DNA of 27,902 nt from JAFIEN01 sp051859505 (GCA_051859505.1 JBHYFN010000050.1:1-27902); one strand, 5' to 3'; positions 15,326 through 22,851 are shown, counted from the first letter of the stretch. A program made the numbers and translations. Notes: a model not told the origin generated them from the sequence alone.

Positions 15326-15377
15326 GCTCAGGCGGCCGGTCTCAGGCGCCGCTCTCAGCTGCCGGTCTCAGGCGGCC
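15326..15377. repeat. 13-bp tandem array spanning the ABC-F stop codon (four units)
   Basis: Plus-strand units are GCTCAGGCGGCCG, GTCTCAGGCGCCG, CTCTCAGCTGCCG and GTCTCAGGCGGCC. Each contains TCA (TGA on the coding minus strand). The real stop (15368-15370) is in the last unit, and the others trail downstream. The 13-bp period is not a multiple of three, consistent with a non-coding array. Confidence 0.88.
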
Positions 15378-17218
15378 TCGGCCGCTTCGAGCTGTTCCAC
15401 CGCGGCCAGCCAGAGCGCCTCGGCCCGGTGCAGCCCTTCCATCACCTCGGCATATTTGCGGTTCCAGGTCTCGAGCTCGCCCTTGCGCCCGTCCTCGTAG
15501 AGCGCCGGATCGGCCAGTTTCTTGGCCAGCTTGTCGCGCATCGCGTTGATCTTGGCGACCCGCTCCTCGCAGCGGCGGACCTCGGCGCGCAAGCCCAGCA
15601 CCGCCTCGCGCGAGGGGCGGGGGCGTTTCGGGGCGGCTGGCGGTTTCTCGGCGGGCTTGTCGGCGCCCAGAAGCAGCGCGCGATAGGCGTCCAGATCGTC
15701 CTCGTAGGGCGCGACTCGGCCGTCCTTCACCAGCCAGAGCCGGTCGGCCACCATCGACAGAAGGTGCATGTCGTGGCTGACGAGGATCACCGCGCCGGTA
15801 TAGGCGGTCAGCGCCTCGACCAGCGCTTCGCGGCTTTCGATGTCGAGGTGGTTGGTGGGTTCGTCGAGGATCAGGAGGTGCGGCGCATCAAGCGTGGCCA
15901 GAAGCAGCGAGAGCCGCGCCTTCTGCCCGCCCGAAAGGCGGCCGACCACGGTTTCCGCCTGCGCCGCCATCAGGCCGAAACCGGCCAGGCGCGCGCGGAG
16001 TTTCGACTGGCCCTCTTCGGGACGCGCGCGCAGGAGGTGCTGGAGGGGGGTCTCCTCGACGCGAAGCTCCTCGACCTGGTGCTGGGCGAAAAAGCCGATG
16101 CGCAGCTTGTTCGACGCGGTCATCCGGCCCCGGGCCAGCGCCAGGCGGCCCGAGAGCATCTTCGAGAGCGTCGACTTGCCTTCGCCGTTGCGGCCCAGAA
16201 GGGCGATGCGGTCGTCCTGGTCGATGCGGAGCGTCAGGTCATGCAGCACGATGCGGTTACCGTAGCCCACGGCCGCGCCTTCGGTGGCGAGGATCGGGGG
16301 CGAGAGCTCCTCAGGCTCAGGGAAGGTGAAGACGGTGCGGGCGGCATCCTCGGGCAGGCGGATCGTCTCCATCTTCTCGAGCATCTTGACGCGGGACTGG
16401 GCCTGCCGCGCCTTGGAGGCCTTGGCCTTGAAGCGGTCGACGAAGCTTTGCAGATGCGCCCGGCGGGCCTCCTGCTTCTTGGCGCTGGCGGCCATGAGCG
16501 CACGCTTTTCGGCGCGCTGGCGGGCGAACTGGTCGTAGGGGCCGGAGTAATAGGTGAGCTTGCGGTCCTCGAGATGCAGGATCGCGCCCACCGCGCGGTT
16601 CAGAAGCGCGCGGTCGTGGCTGACGATCAGCACGGTATGGGGATAGCGGCCGAGATAGGATTCAAGCCAGAGCGCGCCTTCGAGATCGAGGTAGTTGGTC
16701 GGCTCGTCCAGCAGGAGCAGGTCGGGTTCGGAGAACAGGACGGCGGCGAGCGCCACACGCATCCGCCAGCCGCCCGAGAAGGCCGAACAGGGCATGCGCT
16801 GTTCTTCATCGGTGAAGCCCAGGCCCTTGAGGATGGTGGCGGCGCGAGCCTCGGCCGACCAGGCGTCGATATCGGCGAGCCGGGTCTGGATCTCGGCGAT
16901 GCGGGCGCCGTCGGTGGCGGTGGTGGCCTCGGCCAGAAGGCCGGCGCGTTCGGTATCGGCGGCAAGGACCGTGTCGATCAGGCTGACCTCGTTGCCCGGC
17001 ACCTCCTGGCTGACGCCGCCGATGCGGGCGCCGCGGGGCAGGTCGATCGCGCCGGCATCGAGTGTCAGCTCGCCCCGGATCAGGCGGAAGAGCGTGGTCT
17101 TGCCGGTGCCGTTGCGCCCGACGAGGCCCACCTTGTGGCCGGCGGGAATGGTGGCGGAGGCGCCTTCGAGCAGAGGGCGGCCTTCGACGGAATAGGAAAT
17201 CTCGGTGATGCGCAGCAT
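15368..17218 (-). CDS. ABC-F family ATP-binding protein (YheS/Uup-like)
   Basis: The product is soluble: two ABC ATPase domains in one 616-aa chain and no membrane domain, as in the ABC-F translation-factor group acting at the ribosomal E site. Domain 1 has Walker A GRNGTGKTT at 34-42, signature FSGGWRMR and Walker B LLLLDEPTNYLD. Domain 2 has GRNGEGKST, LSGGQKAR and LLILDEPTNHLD. An interdomain linker of about 80 charged residues and a C-terminal coiled coil (VRRCEERVAKINAMRDKLAK) complete the plan. FSGGWRMR favours a YheS-like subgroup, but I cannot assign a specific paralogue. ATG 17218 is chosen; a longer reading runs back through the upstream hairpins. The role in stalled-ribosome rescue is family knowledge, not visible here. 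Confidence 0.93.
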   Translation of the reverse strand: MLRITEISYSVEGRPLLEGASATIPAGHKVGLVGRNGTGKTTLFRLIRGELTLDAGAIDLPRGARIGGVSQEVPGNEVSLIDTVLAADTERAGLLAEATTATDGARIAEIQTRLADIDAWSAEARAATILKGLGFTDEEQRMPCSAFSGGWRMRVALAAVLFSEPDLLLLDEPTNYLDLEGALWLESYLGRYPHTVLIVSHDRALLNRAVGAILHLEDRKLTYYSGPYDQFARQRAEKRALMAASAKKQEARRAHLQSFVDRFKAKASKARQAQSRVKMLEKMETIRLPEDAARTVFTFPEPEELSPPILATEGAAVGYGNRIVLHDLTLRIDQDDRIALLGRNGEGKSTLSKMLSGRLALARGRMTASNKLRIGFFAQHQVEELRVEETPLQHLLRARPEEGQSKLRARLAGFGLMAAQAETVVGRLSGGQKARLSLLLATLDAPHLLILDEPTNHLDIESREALVEALTAYTGAVILVSHDMHLLSMVADRLWLVKDGRVAPYEDDLDAYRALLLGADKPAEKPPAAPKRPRPSREAVLGLRAEVRRCEERVAKINAMRDKLAKKLADPALYEDGRKGELETWNRKYAEVMEGLHRAEALWLAAVEQLEAAEAA

Positions 17219-17262
17219 GGCCGCCTCGTGCCCGAGGCAGGTCCTGCGGTCAATGGCGGGGG

Positions 17263-17307
17263 CGGGAATTTGGAAAATTCCCGTGCCTGAATTTGGAAAA
17301 TTCAGGC
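17263..17307 (-). terminator. Two AT-rich hairpins after the D-threonine aldolase-like gene
   Basis: Hairpin 1 is at 17285-17307 and hairpin 2 at 17263-17283. Plus-strand stems are GCCTGAATTT/AAATTCAGGC and CGGGAATTT/AAATTCCCG, both with loop GGA (TCC on the minus strand). The first begins 6 bp after the minus-strand stop at 17313. Read on the transcribed strand they match hairpin B at 14580-14600. Likely terminators or 3' stabilisers; there is no U-tract. Confidence 0.6.
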
Positions 17308-17312
17308 CTGCC

Positions 17313-18371
17313 TCAGCCCAGACGGCCGCGCGAGGTGACGCGGGCCAGTTCCTCGACGCTGTCGCCACGGATCAGGTGGACATGGTCGAAGAGATTGGTG
17401 ACGACGCAGGCATGGTTGGGGATGACCCGGACCCTTTCGCCGATCTCGGGGCGGCGGGGGCAGTCGGTCAGGTCGACCATGCCGTGTTCCTCGTTCAGCG
17501 CGGTGACGATGGCTTCGGGATATTCGACGATGCGGCCGTGGCCGGGCAGGGGGGCGGTATCGGCGGCCAGCGCCTTGGCGCCCGCATCGAGGATCGCGCG
17601 GGTGGCCGTCGGGCGGCTGACCACGGTGGTCAGAACCGTCATCGCGCAATCGGCCCAGCTGCCATGGCCGAAGCCGATCTGCATCCGGTCGTTGTAGACA
17701 TAGGTGCCGGGGCGATGCTCGGTCGCCTCCTTCACCTCGGCGGCGCGGAACATGTCGGGTGTGCCGCCGGTGGAGACGACCTCGGGCGCGAGGCCGGCAC
17801 CGGCCAGGAGCGGGATCGCAGCGGCGAGCCAGGCCGAGGTGCCTTCGAGGTCGCCGCGTTTGGGATAGGCCATGAGGCCGCCGAATCGCAGCCCGGGGGC
17901 GGCGGCGATCTGGCGGGCCAGGGCCAGCGCCTGATCCCCGTCCTGCACGCCGCAGCGCCCCGCCCCCGTGTCGCATTCCACGAGCACCGTCAGCGGATGG
18001 GCGGGATCGGTGAAGCGGGCGGCATAGCCCGCGATGGTGACGGCGCTGTCGGCGGTGACCGACAGGGTGACGCGGGTGTGCAGCGCGTGGAGGCGGTCGA
18101 GCTTGGCCGCCCCGAGGATGTTGTAGGGCAGGAAGATGTCGCTTAGGCCGCCGTCGGCCATGGCCTCGGCCTCGCCCAGTTTCTGGGCGGTGATGCCGCA
18201 GGCGCCGAGGTCCACCTGCATCCGGGCGATCTGCGGCAGTTTGTGGGTCTTCACATGCGGGCGGAGTTTCAGCCCGTTGGCATCGGCATAGTCCTGCGCC
18301 GCGCGGAGGTTGCGGTCGAGGATGTCGAGGTCGATCAGGACGGCGGGGGTGTCGATATCGGCGATCTGCAT
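17313..18371 (-). CDS. D-threonine aldolase / D-serine dehydratase family PLP enzyme (alanine racemase-like N-terminal domain)
   Basis: The 352-aa product begins MQIADIDTPAVLIDLDILDR and carries the PLP-binding RPHVKTHK, with the Schiff-base Lys likely K41. This is followed by a TIM-barrel (LVECDTGAGRCGV, GLMAYPKRGDLEGT, EVVSTGGTPDMF) and a C-terminal domain with metal-ligand motif PNHACVVTNLFD. This is the DSD1/low-specificity D-threonine aldolase fold, which cleaves D-beta-hydroxy amino acids or dehydrates D-serine with a divalent metal; the exact substrate cannot be decided from sequence. Longer in-frame readings up to 18530 enter an intergenic repeat, so ATG 18371 is used. alr lies upstream on the same strand, but an intergenic repeat separates the two. 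Confidence 0.88.
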   Translation of the reverse strand: MQIADIDTPAVLIDLDILDRNLRAAQDYADANGLKLRPHVKTHKLPQIARMQVDLGACGITAQKLGEAEAMADGGLSDIFLPYNILGAAKLDRLHALHTRVTLSVTADSAVTIAGYAARFTDPAHPLTVLVECDTGAGRCGVQDGDQALALARQIAAAPGLRFGGLMAYPKRGDLEGTSAWLAAAIPLLAGAGLAPEVVSTGGTPDMFRAAEVKEATEHRPGTYVYNDRMQIGFGHGSWADCAMTVLTTVVSRPTATRAILDAGAKALAADTAPLPGHGRIVEYPEAIVTALNEEHGMVDLTDCPRRPEIGERVRVIPNHACVVTNLFDHVHLIRGDSVEELARVTSRGRLG

Positions 18372-18422
18372 GGGGCTTCGGTCTCCGGTTTCGGGGATGT
18401 TGGGAGGTGGCGGGCCTTGCGT

Positions 18423-18539
18423 CAATGCCCGAGCCGGGGCCTGAAGCCGGGGCTTGCGCCGGGCCCGAGGCATTGGGGGGCGCTGCCCCCCGGCCCGTTC
18501 CGGGCCTCCTCCCGGGATATTTGTGAACAAAAGAAGCAG
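18423..18539 (-). repeat. Structured intergenic repeat after the PqiA-like gene
   Basis: The stretch holds several nested inverted repeats. CAATGCC (18423-18429) pairs with GGCATTG (18469-18475). GGGGGGC/GCCCCCC form a hairpin with loop GCT (18475-18491). GGCCCG/CGGGCC form another with loop TTC (18492-18506). Then come CTCCCGGGATATTTGTGAAC and AAAAGAAG up to the gene end. From memory, the hairpin plus CCCGGGATATTT...AAGAAG tail is a frequent intergenic element in Rhodobacteraceae genomes. It may terminate the PqiA-like transcript. I see no other full copy in this window. Confidence 0.65.
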
Positions 18540-18992
18540 CTAGGGCTTTTTCGCCGCGGTGCTTGCGCCGGGGGTGAGGGCCGAGATCAGGATCGAGGCG
18601 AGGATGCAGGCGGTGAAGAGATAGAGGCCCCAGGCGGTTTCGACCTTGCCCCAGCCGATCCCCTTGACCGCCACGATATAGAGCGCGACGAGAAAGACAT
18701 CCGCCATCGCCAGTTTTCCCAGCCAGCCCAGCACCGGGGTGAGGCGGGGGGAGAGCAGGTCGAAATGGACCAGCGCCAGGCCCAGCGTCTTGAGCATGGG
18801 GGCGAAGATGGCGAAGGCGGTCACAATCAGCGCCAGCGCCGGGTCCACCCGCCAGAGCGACTGCAGCCCCGAGACGATGGTGATCTCGTCCAGCCCGAAA
18901 AGCGGCAGGAGGCCGGCCCGCAGGACCGGCTGGAACCAGGAGATCGGGAAGAGGACGAGGAGCGAGAGATTGGCAAGGATCAGGAGGGGCAT
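18540..18992 (-). CDS. Single-domain PqiA-like inner-membrane protein
   Basis: The 150-aa protein has four hydrophobic segments: LLILANLSLLVLFPISWF, PALALIVTAFAIFAPMLKTL, KLAMADVFLVALYIVAVKGI and GLYLFTACILASILISAL. The pattern FGLDEITIVSGLQSLW, then FAPMLKTLGL, then LGKLAMADVFLVAL matches one PqiA (paraquat-inducible protein A) domain; E. coli PqiA has two. PqiA proteins partner MCE-domain proteins in lipid transport across the envelope. It lies downstream of mlaE-mlaF, separated by 165 bp that include two tandem arrays, so a link to lipid transport is plausible but inferred. The start is ATG 18992; no strong ribosome site is seen. Confidence 0.8.
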   Translation of the reverse strand: MPLLILANLSLLVLFPISWFQPVLRAGLLPLFGLDEITIVSGLQSLWRVDPALALIVTAFAIFAPMLKTLGLALVHFDLLSPRLTPVLGWLGKLAMADVFLVALYIVAVKGIGWGKVETAWGLYLFTACILASILISALTPGASTAAKKP

Positions 18993-19039
18993 CGGCGGGC
19001 CTGGGGTGACGGCGTATCGGACTGAACTGGGGCGGGAGG

Positions 19040-19073
19040 CGGGTGCATGCAAGGGGCGGGTGCATGCAAGGGG
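19040..19073. repeat. 17-bp perfect tandem duplication between mlaF and the PqiA-like gene
   Basis: CGGGTGCATGCAAGGGG occurs twice head to tail (19040-19056 and 19057-19073) with no mismatch; each copy contains the palindrome TGCATGCA minus its last base context. The perfect copies suggest a recent event. Confidence 0.9.
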
Positions 19074-19099
19074 CGGGGAAGGCGGGAGGCGGGGCGGAG

Positions 19100-19121
19100 T
19101 GGCTGTGGTGTGGCTGTGGTG
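19100..19121. repeat. 11-bp perfect tandem duplication
   Basis: TGGCTGTGGTG occurs twice head to tail, followed by TGGCC. It lies 26 bp from the 17-bp duplication in the same short intergenic region. Confidence 0.85.
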
Positions 19122-19157
19122 TGGCCAAGGCGGCCGCCGCGACTTCGGGCTGCCGTC

Positions 19158-19904
19158 TCAGCGCAGGGTTTCGATCGGGCCTTCGGCGCGGCCGTGGATG
19201 AACTGGTCGACGAAGGGATCGCCGCTGGTATCGAGGTCGGCGACCGGGCCGGTCCAGCGGATCTTGCCCCGGTGCAGCATCGCCACGCGATCGGCGATGG
19301 CGCGGACCGAGGACATGTCATGGGTGATGGTGATCGCGGTCGCGCCCATTTCGGTCACGATCTCGCGGATCAGGTCGTTGATCACGCCGGCCATGATCGG
19401 ATCGAGGCCGGTCGTGGGTTCGTCGAAGAAGATGATCGAGGGCGAGGCAGCGATGGCGCGGGCAAGGCCCGCGCGTTTCTGCATGCCGCCCGAAAGCTCG
19501 GACGGAAAGAGCTCGGCCACCTCTGGCCCGAGGCCCACGCGGCGCAGTTTCTCGAGCGCGATGGCGCGGGCCTCGGCCCGGGGGCGGGCCTCGGGGCCGC
19601 GCAGCAGGCGGAAGGCCACGTTTTGCCAGACGGGCAGGCTGTCGAAGAGGGCGGCGCCCTGAAACAGCATCCCGAACTGCGCCAGAAAGGCGTCGCGCGG
19701 CTGGCGCGTGACCTCTTGTCCGGCGACGGTGATCGTGCCGGCATCGGGCGTCACCAGCCCGAGGATGCATTTGATCAGCACCGATTTGCCGGTGCCCGAG
19801 CCGCCGATGACGACCATGCTCTGGCCGCGGCCGACCTCGAGGTCGATGCCGCGCAGCACGGCATTGCGGCCAAAGGACTTGTGGATCTGCTGGAGCGTGA
19901 TCAT
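19158..19904 (-). CDS. mlaF: MlaF-type phospholipid-transport ABC ATPase
   Basis: The 248-aa ATPase has Walker A GGSGTGKS at 34-41, the Q-loop region GMLFQGAALFDSLPVWQNV, signature LSGGMQKR, Walker B IIFFDEPTTGLDP and the H-loop ITHDM. GMLFQGAALFDS and ELSGGMQKRAGLARAIA are characteristic of the MlaF/Ttg2A/Mkl group that powers MCE-type lipid transporters. Its ATG overlaps the mlaE stop (ATGA at 19904-19901), so permease and ATPase are co-translated. No mlaD (MCE) gene follows; the next gene is a PqiA-like protein. Confidence 0.92.
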   Translation of the reverse strand: MITLQQIHKSFGRNAVLRGIDLEVGRGQSMVVIGGSGTGKSVLIKCILGLVTPDAGTITVAGQEVTRQPRDAFLAQFGMLFQGAALFDSLPVWQNVAFRLLRGPEARPRAEARAIALEKLRRVGLGPEVAELFPSELSGGMQKRAGLARAIAASPSIIFFDEPTTGLDPIMAGVINDLIREIVTEMGATAITITHDMSSVRAIADRVAMLHRGKIRWTGPVADLDTSGDPFVDQFIHGRAEGPIETLR

Positions 19905-20677
19905 GCCGAGAAGAAGGCCTCCGTCAGCAGGAAATTCGCAGCCAGGATCAGCACTGCGGCCGCCACCACCGCCCCCTTGGTCGCCCGGCCCACGCCCATC
20001 GCGCCGCGGTCCGAGCGCATGCCGTAATGGCATCCCATCAGGGCGGCGATGAAGCCGAAGACCGCCCCCTTGACCAGCGAGGAGCCGATGTCATGCGGTT
20101 CGAGAAACTCGACCGTGTTGCGCAGGTAGCCCGCGGAATTGAACCCCAGCCTTTGCGTGGCAACCAGCCAGCCGCCCATGATCCCGATGACATTGCCCAC
20201 CGCGACCAGCGCCGGCATCACCAGCGTTGCCGCCAGCACCCGCGGCACGGTGAGGTATTTCATCGGATCGGTCGAGAGCGTCACCAGCGCGTCGATCTGT
20301 TCGGTGACTTTCATCGTCGCGATCTCGGCCGCGATGGAGGAGGTGACGCGCGCCGCGATCATCAGCCCGACCAGCACCGGGCCAAGCTCGCGCACCATGC
20401 CGATGGCGACGATCTGCGGCACCACCGCCTCGGCCGAGAAGCGCGCGCCGCCCGAATAGATCTGCAAGGCCAGCGCGCCCCCGGTGAAAAGCGCGGTCAG
20501 CCCCACCACGGGCAGCGAGAAATAGCCGATCTGCAACAGCGCCATGCCGAATTCGCGCGGATACCAAGGCGGCCGGACCAGGTGGCCAAGGGTGCGGCCG
20601 GCAAAGATCGCAAGCCGGCCCACGGCGGCCAGCCCGGACAGGACCGCAGCCCCCAAGGCTGCAAGCGCGCGGATCAT
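19901..20677 (-). CDS. mlaE: MlaE-type lipid-transport ABC permease
   Basis: The 258-aa permease begins MIRALAALGAAVLSGLAAVG, then an amphipathic region (VRPPWYPREFGMALLQIGYF) and about five TM helices. Family-typical segments are LTALFTGGALALQIYSGGARF, RELGPVLVGLMIAARVTSSI, AAEIATMKVTEQIDALVTLS, TDPMKYLTVPRVLAATLVMP and GCHYGMRSDRGAMGVGRATK. It is the membrane part of the MlaFEDB-type phospholipid transporter that keeps outer-leaflet asymmetry. The start codon overlaps the alr stop and its stop overlaps the mlaF start, giving a tight alr-mlaE-mlaF operon. Confidence 0.93.
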   Translation of the reverse strand: MIRALAALGAAVLSGLAAVGRLAIFAGRTLGHLVRPPWYPREFGMALLQIGYFSLPVVGLTALFTGGALALQIYSGGARFSAEAVVPQIVAIGMVRELGPVLVGLMIAARVTSSIAAEIATMKVTEQIDALVTLSTDPMKYLTVPRVLAATLVMPALVAVGNVIGIMGGWLVATQRLGFNSAGYLRNTVEFLEPHDIGSSLVKGAVFGFIAALMGCHYGMRSDRGAMGVGRATKGAVVAAAVLILAANFLLTEAFFSA

Positions 20678-21711
20678 CCCGACAGATACCGGCGGCTGTA
20701 TCGGGCGCCAAGCGCGGTCAGCACCTCGTATCCGATGGTGCCGGCCTGATCGGCCAGCGCATCGACGCCCTGATGCGGCCCCAGAAGGGTGAGGAATTCG
20801 GGATCCTCGGGCAGATCGGTCACATCCACCGTCACCAGATCCATCGACACGCGCCCGACCGCGGGGCAGGGCGTGGCCCCGTGCCAGAGGGTCACGCCGT
20901 TCGACAGCGACCGCAGGATCCCGTCGGCATAGCCGGCCGCGACCGTGGCGATCCGCGAGGGGCGCTCGGCCTGCCAGGCATTGCCATAGCCCACGACCTC
21001 GCCCTCCTGCAGGCTGCGCAGCTGCACCACGGGCAGATCGAGGCGCACCACATCGCGCCCGGCGGCGAAGGGGGCCGCGCCGTAAAGGCCGATGCCGGGG
21101 CGGGTCAGGTCGAAGTGATACTCGGACCCCAGAAGGATGCCGCCCGTCGCCGCAAGGCTGCGCGGCACGCCCAGACCGTCGGTCATCTGGCGGAACAGGT
21201 CGAGCTGATAGGCGTTCATCGGATGGTCGGGCTCGTCCGCGCAGGCCAGATGGCTGAGCAGAAGGACCGGGTTCTGCGCCAGCGCGATCTCGGCCACGGC
21301 GGCCCATTCTTCCCATTCCATGCCCAGCCGGTTCATGCCGGTATCGAGCTGGATGCCGAAGGGATGGCCGGGCAGGGCCTCGAAATGGCGGGTCAGCTGG
21401 TCGAGGGAGTTCAGCATCGGGGTCAGGGCCAGATCGGCGATCATGTCGGTATCGCCGCGCATATGGCCCGAAAAGACCAGGATCTCGGGGGCCGGTCCCA
21501 GCGCCTCGCGCAGGGCCGCACCCTCTTCGGCCACGGCGACGAAGAACCGCCGCGCCCCCGCGCGCGCCAGCGCCCGCGCCACCCGCGCCGCCCCAAGGCC
21601 ATAGCCATCGGCCTTGACCACGGCGGCGGTTTCGCACCCCGTCAGGGCATCCAGCGCGCGCCAGTTGGCGGCGATGGCCTCGAGATCGATCGACAGGGTA
21701 CCGGTGCTCAT
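20674..21711 (-). CDS. alr: Alanine racemase
   Basis: PLP enzyme interconverting L- and D-alanine for peptidoglycan. The 345-aa product starts MSTGTLSIDLEAIAANWRAL, with the PLP Lys at K33 in AVVKADGYGLG. It continues with the barrel segments GMEWEEW, LSHLACADEPDHP and FDLTRPGIGLYGA, then the C-terminal beta domain (VVGYGNAWQAERPSRIATVA, GRVSMDLVTVDVTDLP, IGYEVLTALGARYSRRY) that supplies the second catalytic Tyr in the dimer. ATG 21711 gives the family N-terminus; a reading from 21810 adds unrelated residues. mlaE overlaps its stop codon, tying cell-wall precursor supply to lipid transport in one transcript. Confidence 0.95.
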   Translation of the reverse strand: MSTGTLSIDLEAIAANWRALDALTGCETAAVVKADGYGLGAARVARALARAGARRFFVAVAEEGAALREALGPAPEILVFSGHMRGDTDMIADLALTPMLNSLDQLTRHFEALPGHPFGIQLDTGMNRLGMEWEEWAAVAEIALAQNPVLLLSHLACADEPDHPMNAYQLDLFRQMTDGLGVPRSLAATGGILLGSEYHFDLTRPGIGLYGAAPFAAGRDVVRLDLPVVQLRSLQEGEVVGYGNAWQAERPSRIATVAAGYADGILRSLSNGVTLWHGATPCPAVGRVSMDLVTVDVTDLPEDPEFLTLLGPHQGVDALADQAGTIGYEVLTALGARYSRRYLSG

Positions 21712-21784
21712 GAGCGCCTTGTGACAGGGGCGCGGGGAGGGGGCAAGGGGGCAGAGGCGCAGCCAGGTCGCGCCGCGCCCCCCC

Positions 21785-22093
21785 TCAGCCCCGCGAGGCC
21801 TTTTCGGCAAGGCCCGAGGTGCCGCTCCGCCGGGCGAGTTCGGCCTCGATATCGGCGAGGCTCACGTCGCGGGCGGCGCACATGACCAGGAGGTGATAGA
21901 GCACATCCGCCGCCTCGGCGGTCAGGCGGTCGCGGTCGCCGCGGACGGCCTCGATCACGGCTTCGGTCGATTCCTCGGCGAATTTGCGGGCACAGGCCTC
22001 GGGGCCCTTGGCCAGCAGCTTCGCGGTCCAGCTGCTGTCGGGATCGGCGCCCTTGCGGGCCTCGATCGTGGCGGCGAGAGCGTGAACGGTCAT
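21785..22093 (-). CDS. hisE: Phosphoribosyl-ATP pyrophosphatase
   Basis: Second step of histidine synthesis: phosphoribosyl-ATP to phosphoribosyl-AMP plus pyrophosphate. The 102-aa protein has the MazG-like all-alpha metal site: EARKGADPDSSWTAKLL, KFAEESTEAVIEAV and LTAEAADVLYHLLVMCAA, whose acidic EExxE and ExxD motifs bind magnesium. The start overlaps the hisF stop (ATGA). It is a stand-alone HisE rather than a HisIE fusion, as usual in alphaproteobacteria. C-terminal residues GTSGLAEKASRG are short and variable. Confidence 0.95.
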   Translation of the reverse strand: MTVHALAATIEARKGADPDSSWTAKLLAKGPEACARKFAEESTEAVIEAVRGDRDRLTAEAADVLYHLLVMCAARDVSLADIEAELARRSGTSGLAEKASRG

Positions 22094-22851
22094 GAAAGCC
22101 TCACGGGGATGCCGGCGGCGGCCATATGGGCCTTGGCCTCGGCGATGCTGAAAGTGCCGAAGTGAAAGATCGAGGCGGCGAGGACGGCGCTGGCATGGCC
22201 CTCGCGCACCCCTTCGACGAGGTGGTCGAGCGTGCCGACCCCGCCGCTCGCGATCACCGGGATCTCGACCGCATCGGCAATGGCGCGGGTGAGGGGGATG
22301 TTGAACCCGGCCTTGGTGCCGTCGCGGTCCATCGAGGTAAGCAGGATCTCGCCCGCGCCCTTCTCGGCCACGGTCCGGGCAAAGGCCACGGCGTCGATGC
22401 CGGTGGGCCGGCGCCCGCCGTGGGTAAAGATCTCCCACCGGCCCGGCTCCACCGTCTTGGCGTCGATCGCCACGACGATGCATTGCGCGCCGAACCGGTC
22501 GGCGGCCTCGGCCACGACATCGGGGTTGGCGACAGCGGCCGAGTTGAAGCTGACCTTGTCGGCCCCCGCCAACAGAAGCGCACGCACATCGTGATGCGTC
22601 CGCACCCCGCCGCCCACGGTCAGCGGCATGAAACAGGTCTCGGCCGTGCGGGTGACAAGGTCGTACATCGTGCCGCGGTTTTCATGCGTGGCGTGGATAT
22701 CGAGGAAACAGAGCTCGTCCGCGCCCCCCGCATCATAGGCGCGGGCCGCCTCGACGGGATCGCCCGCATCGATCAGGTCGACGAAATTCACGCCCTTGAC
22801 CACGCGGCCGTCGGCCACGTCGAGGCAGGGGATGATGCGGGTCTTGAGCAT
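22090..22851 (-). CDS. hisF: Imidazole glycerol phosphate synthase, cyclase subunit
   Basis: HisF condenses PRFAR with ammonia delivered by HisH to give imidazole glycerol phosphate and AICAR. The 253-aa TIM barrel has catalytic D11 in RIIPCLDVADGRVVKGVNF, the second acid in VVAIDAK, phosphate-binding turns (TVGGGVRTHHD and IASGGVGTLDH) and LTSMDRDGTKAG. Length is standard. It overlaps hisE and is separated from hisA by a divergent insertion (NTF2-like gene) and a small membrane-protein gene. ATG 22851 is preceded by AAAGGATCC. Confidence 0.97.
   Translation of the reverse strand: MLKTRIIPCLDVADGRVVKGVNFVDLIDAGDPVEAARAYDAGGADELCFLDIHATHENRGTMYDLVTRTAETCFMPLTVGGGVRTHHDVRALLLAGADKVSFNSAAVANPDVVAEAADRFGAQCIVVAIDAKTVEPGRWEIFTHGGRRPTGIDAVAFARTVAEKGAGEILLTSMDRDGTKAGFNIPLTRAIADAVEIPVIASGGVGTLDHLVEGVREGHASAVLAASIFHFGTFSIAEAKAHMAAAGIPVRLS

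Noticed and set aside
14564..17290. A 908-codon open frame on the plus strand opposite the protease and ABC-F genes
   Set aside because: Its product is low-complexity Arg/Gly/His-rich sequence with no motif and is fully antisense to two clear genes; long antisense frames are expected in very GC-rich codon-biased DNA.
14556..17307. Boundaries of a mobile element carrying the protease and ABC-F genes
   Set aside because: The shared AT-rich motif lies in opposite orientations at the two sites, as do the genes it follows. There is no transposase, integrase or target duplication, and both genes are ordinary core genes.
17302..19128. A 608-codon minus-strand frame across the D-threonine aldolase-like and PqiA-like genes
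   Set aside because: It crosses two real genes in another frame and an intergenic repeat; Arg/His/Pro-rich without domains.
19040..19128. Upstream start for the PqiA-like protein inside the tandem arrays
   Set aside because: The additional residues are Pro/Ala-rich repeat translations without homology; the hydrophobic start at 18992 fits the family.
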